Shown in pieces: positions 57,506-64,000 of a stretch of 64,000 nucleotides of DNA. The position numbers and the translations under genes were made by a program. The stretch is from assembly GCF_005670685.2 (NCBI RefSeq), contig NZ_CP062008.1, positions 4,588,001 to 4,652,000 of the forward strand, given 5' to 3'. Positions within the stretch are counted from its first letter, which is position 1; each line of letters starts with the position of its first letter. This stretch comes from Mycolicibacterium mucogenicum DSM 44124 (GTDB taxonomy: Bacteria > Actinomycetota > Actinomycetes > Mycobacteriales > Mycobacteriaceae). The notes below the pieces were generated by a model. That model had not been told where the DNA came from and searched no databases. It saw only the letters and a program-made list of their open reading frames with translations.

Positions 57506-58528
57506 GTGACTTTGTCGAACGGCACCGCGGCCGGCCACTTCCGGACCGGCATGATCTTCGCCGTCGCATCCGCCTTCACCTTCGGGATGGCGGGCGGCCT
57601 GGGCAAGTCCCTGATCGAAGCGGGCTGGAGCCCCACCGCCGCGGTGGTCGCCCGACTGACCGGCGGCGCGCTCATCATGGCCGTCGTCGCGACCATCCTG
57701 CGCCGGGGCTGGGTACGCGAAGCCCTGAGCCACAAAGGGACGGTCATCGCCTACGGCGCCATCCCGATCGCGGGCGCCCAGCTGTGCTACTTCAACGCCG
57801 TCACGTACCTGCCGGTCGGCGTGGCGCTACTGCTCGAGTACGCCGCGCCCCTGCTGGTCGTCGGCTGGGTGTGGGCCACGACCCGGCGCCGGCCCAGCAC
57901 CCTCACGCTCGCCGGCGTCGCGATCGCCATCGCCGGCATCACGCTGGTGCTCGGCCTGGTCGGGCCTGGCAGCCACACCGCAGCCCAGATCAGCCTGGCC
58001 GGCATCGCGTGGGGCATGGGCGCCGCGGTCTGCGCCGCCTGCTACTTCGTCATGTCGGACAAGGCCAGCGCGGACGGCACCGGCCTGCACTCCGTCACCC
58101 TGGCCACCGGCGGCCTGATCGTTGGCGCCGCGGCGGTGGCACTGCTGGGTGTGTCGGGCGTCATGCCGCTCACCTTCACCAGCCACACCACCACGCTGGC
58201 CGGCCTGTCGACGTCCTGGCTGGTCCCCGTCATCGCCCTGGCCATCGTGCCGACCGCGCTGGCCTACACCTTCGGCATCATGGGCATCGCCCGCCTGCAG
58301 CCCCGGTTCGCCTCACTGGTCGGCCTGTCCGAGGTGATGTTCGCCGTCCTGGCGGCCTGGGCACTGCTGGGTGAGGCCATCACCGGCATCCAATTGCTGG
58401 GTGGCGCGGTGGTGCTGGCCGGCCTGGCGCTTGCCCGCCAGGGCGACCGCGGCGAAGCGACCTGGCATGACGATTGGCCCGACAGTCCGGAGGGTTTGCC
58501 AGCAGGTCAAACAATTGGCCGTAGCTGA
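57506..58528 (+). CDS. EamA/DMT-family transporter
   Basis: A 340-residue membrane protein with ten predicted helices in two EamA repeats (GAIPIAGAQLCYFNAVTYLP in the first; SLVGLSEVMFAVLAAWALLG in the second). The GTG at 57,506 has GGAGGTGG upstream. It is likely an exporter or importer of amino acids or metabolites. Its regulator is probably the divergent CGNR protein. Confidence 0.88.
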   Translation: MTLSNGTAAGHFRTGMIFAVASAFTFGMAGGLGKSLIEAGWSPTAAVVARLTGGALIMAVVATILRRGWVREALSHKGTVIAYGAIPIAGAQLCYFNAVTYLPVGVALLLEYAAPLLVVGWVWATTRRRPSTLTLAGVAIAIAGITLVLGLVGPGSHTAAQISLAGIAWGMGAAVCAACYFVMSDKASADGTGLHSVTLATGGLIVGAAAVALLGVSGVMPLTFTSHTTTLAGLSTSWLVPVIALAIVPTALAYTFGIMGIARLQPRFASLVGLSEVMFAVLAAWALLGEAITGIQLLGGAVVLAGLALARQGDRGEATWHDDWPDSPEGLPAGQTIGRS

Positions 58529-58537
58529 GCCCCATAT

Positions 58538-59212
58538 GTGAAGATGGCCCGCGTGACCTTGCTCAGCATGTCGGTCCGAGTGGCCGCAATCGCCGCCACC
58601 GTCATCTCCGGAACCGCGCTGCTGCCGTCGGCACCCGCCCAGGCGGACCCCTGCCCGAACATCGAGGTGATCTTCGCCCGCGGCACGCACGACGACCCCG
58701 GCATGGGCCGCGTCGGCTCGGTCCTGGTCGACGCGCTGCAGCCCCTGGTCGGCAACCGCACCGTCACCGGCTACGCCGTCGAGTACCCGGCGTCCTACGA
58801 CTTCCTCACCGCGCAGGACGGCGCGACGGACGCGCAGAACCGCATCGCCTTGATGGCGCAGCAGTGCCCCAGCACCAAGATCGTGCTCGGTGGGTACTCG
58901 CAGGGCGCCGCGGTGGTAGACATGCTGGCCGGCGTTCCGCCGCTCGGCGACCGGGTCGGCGATGTCGGCTCGGCACCGCCGCTGCCCGCCGACCTCGCGA
59001 GCCGCGTCGCGGCGGCCGCCGTATTCGGTAACCCCTCAGCCAAATTCAGTCATCCGCTGGACTCCATGGGCCTGTTCTCGAACCGCTCGGTCGATCTGTG
59101 CCTGTGGGGCGACCCGATCTGCTCGCGCGGCCGAAACCCGTTCGCGCACTCGCGCTATGAGTCGTCCGAGTACATCGGGCAGGCCGCGCAGTTCATCGCA
59201 TCCCGCGTCTGA
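58538..59212 (+). CDS. Cutinase-like secreted esterase 1 (GYSQG type)
   Basis: A 224-residue secreted serine hydrolase; the signal peptide ends around APAQA. The nucleophile is Ser121 in GGYSQGAAV; the catalytic Asp lies in WGDPICSRG and the His in FAHSRY. Cysteines are placed as in other cutinase-like proteins. It corresponds to the Rv3451/Rv3452 (cut3/cut4) position. Start is GTG at 58,538 or ATG two codons later. Confidence 0.9.
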   Translation: MKMARVTLLSMSVRVAAIAATVISGTALLPSAPAQADPCPNIEVIFARGTHDDPGMGRVGSVLVDALQPLVGNRTVTGYAVEYPASYDFLTAQDGATDAQNRIALMAQQCPSTKIVLGGYSQGAAVVDMLAGVPPLGDRVGDVGSAPPLPADLASRVAAAAVFGNPSAKFSHPLDSMGLFSNRSVDLCLWGDPICSRGRNPFAHSRYESSEYIGQAAQFIASRV

Positions 59213-59269
59213 CCAGCCATTGAGCGTCTGTCACCCGAACCACATCCGGCCTCGCGGTTAGGATTCGGT

Positions 59270-59935
59270 GTGATCATCAGTGCACTGCGCCGGGCCTTCG
59301 CCGGCACCGCAACCACCGTAGTCATGGCCGGCATCACAGTGCTGACGCCGCCTTCATTGGGTGCCGTCGGCACCGCCGCCGCTGCCAACTGCCCCGACAT
59401 CGAGGTGACGTTCGCCCGCGGCACGTCCGAAGACCCCGGCCTGGGCCGGGTCGGCGGGGCGTTCGTGAATCAGTTGCGCAACAAGGTCGGTGGGCGCTCG
59501 GTCGGCGCCTACGCCGTCGTCTACCCGGCGTCGTACGACTTCCTGGCCGCCGCTGACGGTGCCAACGACGCCAGCGCCCACATCCAGTGGATGGCCGAGA
59601 ACTGCCCGAACACCCGGCAGGTGCTCGGCGGCTATTCGCAGGGCGCCGCGGTGATGGACGTCATCGGCGCCATCCCGGTTCCGGGCATCGGTTTCAACAA
59701 CCCGCTGCCCCCGGAGGCCGGCGGCCACGTCGCGGCGATCGCGGTGTTCGGCAATCCGTCCGCCAAGTTGGGTCTGCCGTTGACGGCGAGCCCGGTGTGG
59801 GGCGGCAAGGTCATCGACCTGTGCAATGCGGGGGATCCGATCTGCCAGACCGACGGTCAGAGTGTGCCCGCGCACAAGACCTATGCCGGCGGCCCGACCA
59901 ACGAAGCCGCCGGCTTCGTCGCCGGATTGTTGTAA
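59270..59935 (+). CDS. Cutinase-like secreted esterase 2 (GYSQG type)
   Basis: A 221-residue secreted hydrolase with a signal peptide ending near GTAAAA. Ser123 in GGYSQGAAV, Asp in AGDPICQTDG, and His in VPAHKTYAGG. It lies 57 bases after the first and keeps the YPASYDF motif shared with it. Substrate is probably a lipid ester or polyester. Confidence 0.9.
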   Translation: MIISALRRAFAGTATTVVMAGITVLTPPSLGAVGTAAAANCPDIEVTFARGTSEDPGLGRVGGAFVNQLRNKVGGRSVGAYAVVYPASYDFLAAADGANDASAHIQWMAENCPNTRQVLGGYSQGAAVMDVIGAIPVPGIGFNNPLPPEAGGHVAAIAVFGNPSAKLGLPLTASPVWGGKVIDLCNAGDPICQTDGQSVPAHKTYAGGPTNEAAGFVAGLL

Positions 59936-59989
59936 GGCTGGCATCATTTCTCGACGAGACCGTCAATTCGTCGGGATACCATCGGATTT

Positions 59990-60655
59990 GTGATTGGCCG
60001 CCGGACGCTCTGTGTGCTGATCACCGCTCTGACTGTCGGCGCCGCCCCAATGTCGGTGCTACTGACTGACATTGGGGTGGCGAATGCCGCTGCCACGTGC
60101 GCTCCCGCAGAGGTCGTGTTCGCCCGCGGCAGGATGGAGCCGCCCGGCCCCGGACAGGTTGGCGCCGCCTTCGTCACCGCGCTGCGCCAGCTCCGCGGCC
60201 CGAATATCGGTCTGTACCCGGTGAATTACCCGGCGGACACCCAGGTCGACATAGCCGCCAACGACATGAGCCGGCGCGTGCAATGGCTCGCCCGCAACTG
60301 CCCATCGACCAAAATCGTGCTCGGCGGTTACTCATTGGGCGCCGCCGCCACCGATCTGGTTATCGCCGTGCCCATTTCGGCGTTCACCTTCAACAGTCCC
60401 CTGCCCCGTGGCGCCGATCAGCACATCGCGGCCGTGGCGCTCTTCGGCAATGGCTCCAACTGGGCCCTGCCCATCTCCGCGCTGAGCCCGACGTACCAGA
60501 ATCGGACCATCGACCTCTGCCATTCCGACGACCCGGTCTGTAATCCGAGCAGCCCCTACAAATGGCGTTCGGAATGGCAGGATCACCTCGCGCCGGGCTA
60601 CATCAAGTCCGGCATGGTGAACCAGGCCGCGAAGTTCGTGGCTGCGCGTCTGTGA
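59990..60655 (+). CDS. Cutinase-like secreted esterase 3 (GYSLG variant)
   Basis: A 221-residue secreted protein. The nucleophile elbow is Ser115 in GGYSLGAAA rather than GYSQG. Asp in SDDPVCNPS and His in WQDHLAPGYIKSGM complete the triad. The YPASYDF motif is replaced by NYPADTQVD. This subtype, shared with the next gene, marks a second cutinase-like lineage with a longer C-terminal segment between Asp and His. Confidence 0.88.
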   Translation: MIGRRTLCVLITALTVGAAPMSVLLTDIGVANAAATCAPAEVVFARGRMEPPGPGQVGAAFVTALRQLRGPNIGLYPVNYPADTQVDIAANDMSRRVQWLARNCPSTKIVLGGYSLGAAATDLVIAVPISAFTFNSPLPRGADQHIAAVALFGNGSNWALPISALSPTYQNRTIDLCHSDDPVCNPSSPYKWRSEWQDHLAPGYIKSGMVNQAAKFVAARL

Positions 60656-60675
60656 TCCGCCGCTAGACTCCAGCC

Positions 60676-61401
60676 ATGACCCCCCGCTCCGTCATGACGT
60701 CCGTCCGGTCTGCCGTCGCCCTGGCCGGCGCGGCAGCATCGGTTGCCACCGGGGTGGTGGCGGCGACGGTCGCAGCCCCCGCAGATGTCATCGGTGCCGC
60801 AGCGGCAGACCCGTGCCCGCAGGTCGAGGTGATCTTCGCGCGCGGCCGCAACGAGCGACCGGGCGTCGGCCGCGTGGGCGGCGCATTCGTCGACGCGCTG
60901 CGCGCCAAGACACCGCTGAATGTCGGGGTCTACGCGGTGAACTATCCCGCCAACGTCGAAATCGCCCAGGGCGCCAACGACATCAGCTCGCGCATCCAGG
61001 ACATGGCGGGGCGGTGCCCCGACACCCGGCTGGTGATCGGCGGGTACTCGCTGGGCGCCGCATCGGCGGCCGTGGCATTGACCTCCGACAACCCGGGCTG
61101 GGGATTCAACAGGCCGCTGCCGCCGGGGATGGACTCCCATGTCGCCGCGGTGGCGCTGTTCGGCAACGTCACCCACCGGATGGGCGGCTCCAACATCAGC
61201 CCGATCTACCTGGATCGCACCATCGACCAGTGCAACGGCGCCGATCCCGTCTGCATGGACGGACTGCCGCAGACCATCGCCCAACTACAGGGCGACTGGC
61301 AGAACCACCTGCAGGACGGCTACATCGGGTCCGGCATGGTCAATCAGGCCGCCGATTTCGTCGCCGCCCGCCTGGCCCCGCCCCCACCGCCGGCACCGTG
61401 A
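60676..61401 (+). CDS. Cutinase-like secreted esterase 4 (GYSLG variant)
   Basis: A 241-residue secreted hydrolase. Ser125 in GGYSLGAAS, Asp in GADPVCMDG, His in WQNHLQDGYIGSGM. It follows gene 3 by 20 bases and is its closest relative in the window (NYPANVEI, GYIGSGMVNQAADFVAARL). A proline-rich tail ends the protein. It converges on truA with one base between stops. Confidence 0.9.
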   Translation: MTPRSVMTSVRSAVALAGAAASVATGVVAATVAAPADVIGAAAADPCPQVEVIFARGRNERPGVGRVGGAFVDALRAKTPLNVGVYAVNYPANVEIAQGANDISSRIQDMAGRCPDTRLVIGGYSLGAASAAVALTSDNPGWGFNRPLPPGMDSHVAAVALFGNVTHRMGGSNISPIYLDRTIDQCNGADPVCMDGLPQTIAQLQGDWQNHLQDGYIGSGMVNQAADFVAARLAPPPPPAP

Positions 61402-61402
61402 G

Positions 61403-62275
61403 CTAATCGAGGGTACGCAGATCCCGGGTGACGGCGATCCGGGACGCCAGCTGATCGTCGGGCGGGTAGTCCACCGACACCAGCGTCAGGCCCCGCGCCG
61501 GGGCGGCGGCGTACTCGCTGGACCGGCTGTCGGCCGCCAAAAGGCCTGCGATCCAACCAGGTTCGCGACGGCCCTCCCCCACGGCGAGCAACGCGCCGAC
61601 CAGCGACCGCACCATGTTCCAGCAGAAGGCGTCAGCCGTCACGTGGGCGGTGACCAGATCACCCGAGCGCTGCCAGTCCAGCCGCTGCAGATCCCGGATG
61701 GTCGTCGCGCCCTCACGAAAGCGGCAGAACGCGGCAAAATCCTGCAGCCCCAACAACTCCTGCGAGGCGGCCGTCATGGCGTCCAGATCCAGCGGCCGCG
61801 GCCACGGTGTGATGAACCGGGCCTGTTGCGGCTCAACGCCATACGGCGCCAACGACAACCGGTATTCGTAGTGCCGCCGCAGCGCCGAGAACCGGGCGTC
61901 GAAACCCGGTGCGGCCCGGACGATCTGGCGCACCCGCACATCGGCGGGCAGGAACCGCGCGAGCCGGCGCACCAGCGGCAGGAACTCGGGGTCCCCCGGC
62001 CGCGGCGAGCGCGGATAGGCGAAACTCAGTGCGGCAGAAGGCACGTCGACGTGTGCGACCTGCCCGGTGGCATGCACGCCGGTATCCGTCCGCCCCGCGG
62101 TGACCAGGCGCACCGGCTCACGGAACACCGTCGACAACGTCTCTTCGATGACACCCGCGACCGTGCGCTGCCCGGCCTGCGGTGCCCAACCGGCGAATTC
62201 GGTGCCGTCGTACGAGATATCCAGCCGTAAACGAACGTGCCCGCCATCGGATTCGATGGCGGGCACGTCGTTCAC
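61403..62275 (-). CDS. truA: tRNA pseudouridine synthase A
   Basis: A 290-residue enzyme that makes pseudouridine at positions 38-40 of the tRNA anticodon stem. Catalytic Asp lies in [28 protein letters not shown] is the N-terminal strand. No ATG is near the conserved start; GTG at 62,275 (7 bases after rplQ) or 62,266 is used. A 15-bp hairpin (62,235-62,268) lies inside the first codons. rplQ-truA order is conserved in bacteria. Confidence 0.93.
   Translation of the reverse strand: MNDVPAIESDGGHVRLRLDISYDGTEFAGWAPQAGQRTVAGVIEETLSTVFREPVRLVTAGRTDTGVHATGQVAHVDVPSAALSFAYPRSPRPGDPEFLPLVRRLARFLPADVRVRQIVRAAPGFDARFSALRRHYEYRLSLAPYGVEPQQARFITPWPRPLDLDAMTAASQELLGLQDFAAFCRFREGATTIRDLQRLDWQRSGDLVTAHVTADAFCWNMVRSLVGALLAVGEGRREPGWIAGLLAADSRSSEYAAAPARGLTLVSVDYPPDDQLASRIAVTRDLRTLD
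62235..62268 (-). promoter_or_regulatory. 15-bp hairpin at the 5' end of truA
   Basis: ACGTGCCCGCCATCG pairs perfectly with CGATGGCGGGCACGT around a 4-base loop. It follows the rplQ stop (62,283) by about 14 bases and overlaps the predicted truA start codons. It could terminate the rpoA-rplQ message or hide the truA start. Confidence 0.6.
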
Positions 62276-62282
62276 AGCGTGA

Positions 62283-62834
62283 TTAGGACTTGGCCTCATC
62301 CTCGGTCGCCTCAGCCTCGGCCTCAGCGGTCTGAGCGTCGGCGATGCCCTCGTCAGCAGCCTCGACCTCGGCAACCGGAGCCTCGACAGCGGCTTCCTCA
62401 GCGGGAGCCTCGGCTTCGGCAGCCTTCGCCTGAGCGGCGGCCGCGCGACGGGCGCGGTCGGCCTCGGAGACGACGGTCTTCTCCCGGACCAGCTCGATCA
62501 CAGCCATGGGGGCGTTGTCGCCCTTGCGGTTCTCGACCTTGATGATGCGGGTGTAGCCGCCCTCGCGGTCCGCGAAATGCGGTGCGATCTCGGCGAACAG
62601 GGTGTGCACCACGTCCTTGTCGCGGATCTTCTTCATCACCTCGCGCCGGTTGTGCAGCGCGCCCTTCTTGGCGTGGGTGATGAGCTTCTCGGCGTACGGA
62701 CGCAACGCCCGGGCCTTGGCATCAGTGGTCTTGATGCGGCCGTGCTCGAACAGCGAGGTGGCCAGGTTGGCCAGGATCGCCTTCTGGTGCGACGACGACC
62801 CGCCGAGGCGAGCACCCTTAGTGGGTTTGGGCAT
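62283..62834 (-). CDS. rplQ: 50S ribosomal protein L17
   Basis: A 183-residue L17. The core (about 1-120) has [19 protein letters not shown] and the middle helix [20 protein letters not shown] long Ala/Glu-rich tail (about 125-183) follows, typical of mycobacterial L17 and probably disordered. It lies 61 bases after rpoA in the conserved order. Confidence 0.97.
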   Translation of the reverse strand: MPKPTKGARLGGSSSHQKAILANLATSLFEHGRIKTTDAKARALRPYAEKLITHAKKGALHNRREVMKKIRDKDVVHTLFAEIAPHFADREGGYTRIIKVENRKGDNAPMAVIELVREKTVVSEADRARRAAAAQAKAAEAEAPAEEAAVEAPVAEVEAADEGIADAQTAEAEAEATEDEAKS

Positions 62835-62895
62835 TGCTACTTCTCCTAATTGGGGCCGGCCCCCGTATCAGGTAGGGCCGGGACGGAATTTCTTA

Positions 62896-63999
<1,104 letters not shown>

Positions 64000-64000
64000 C

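Overview
The window is high-GC actinobacterial DNA. Gene content and order point to a Mycobacterium, most likely a rapid-growing (Mycolicibacterium-type) species; this is an inference from synteny and protein families. The backbone is the block that runs in M. tuberculosis from Rv3439c to Rv3457c: an Rv3439c/Rv3440c-like pair (1-552), glmM, rpsI, rplM (28.6-31.0 kb), the ESX-4 type VII secretion locus (esxT, esxU, Rv3446c-like, eccC4, eccD4, mycP4 at 39.5-47.6 kb; eccB4 at 53.8-55.1 kb), cutinase-like genes, truA, rplQ and rpoA (58.5-64 kb). Relative to that order, accessory cargo sits at four points.

Cargo 1 (0.66-28.6 kb) is a choline/glycine-betaine catabolic island that reads as a near-complete route to pyruvate. 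A lipoprotein HAD phosphatase (phosphocholine phosphatase type), an APC permease and a BCCT carrier supply choline and betaine. A GMC choline dehydrogenase and an aldehyde dehydrogenase make glycine betaine. A three-component Rieske monooxygenase makes dimethylglycine, a TMADH-like flavoprotein makes sarcosine, SoxBDAG makes glycine plus methylene-THF, GlyA makes serine and SdaA makes pyruvate. Formaldehyde from the demethylations would be handled by a mycothiol-dependent formaldehyde dehydrogenase and its partner beta-lactamase-fold hydrolase. One IclR and two paralogous FadR-type GntR regulators are included. Repeated sequence elements let me propose two regulons: ATTACGCAAC boxes (IclR set) and TGATATATTAG boxes (GntR set).

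Cargo 2 (31.2-39.3 kb) is an ethanolamine island built on the same plan: a paralogous lipoprotein HAD phosphatase, eutC, eutB, an APC-type ethanolamine permease, an acetaldehyde dehydrogenase and an AcoR-like GAF regulator. No microcompartment genes are present.

Cargo 3 (47.7-53.7 kb) separates mycP4 from eccB4. It holds an HD-domain protein, a Tat-exported GH16 glucanase-like protein, a beta-carbonic anhydrase, a GNAT-like protein divergent from a TetR regulator, a membrane protein and a YbdK-type glutamate-cysteine ligase. Cargo 4 (55.2-58.5 kb) holds glpK, a CGNR zinc-finger regulator and an EamA exporter.

Three near-identical ECF-type promoters (GGAAC-N17-CGTC, the mycobacterial SigM pattern) precede eccC4, esxU and the Rv3440c-like gene. 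They tie the distant pair at the left edge to ESX-4. Several long perfect palindromes mark gene ends. I saw no tRNA, rRNA, CRISPR array or insertion sequence. The only gene-free stretch over 300 bases (22,687-23,004) holds two related palindromes around a degenerate ~70-bp tandem repeat.
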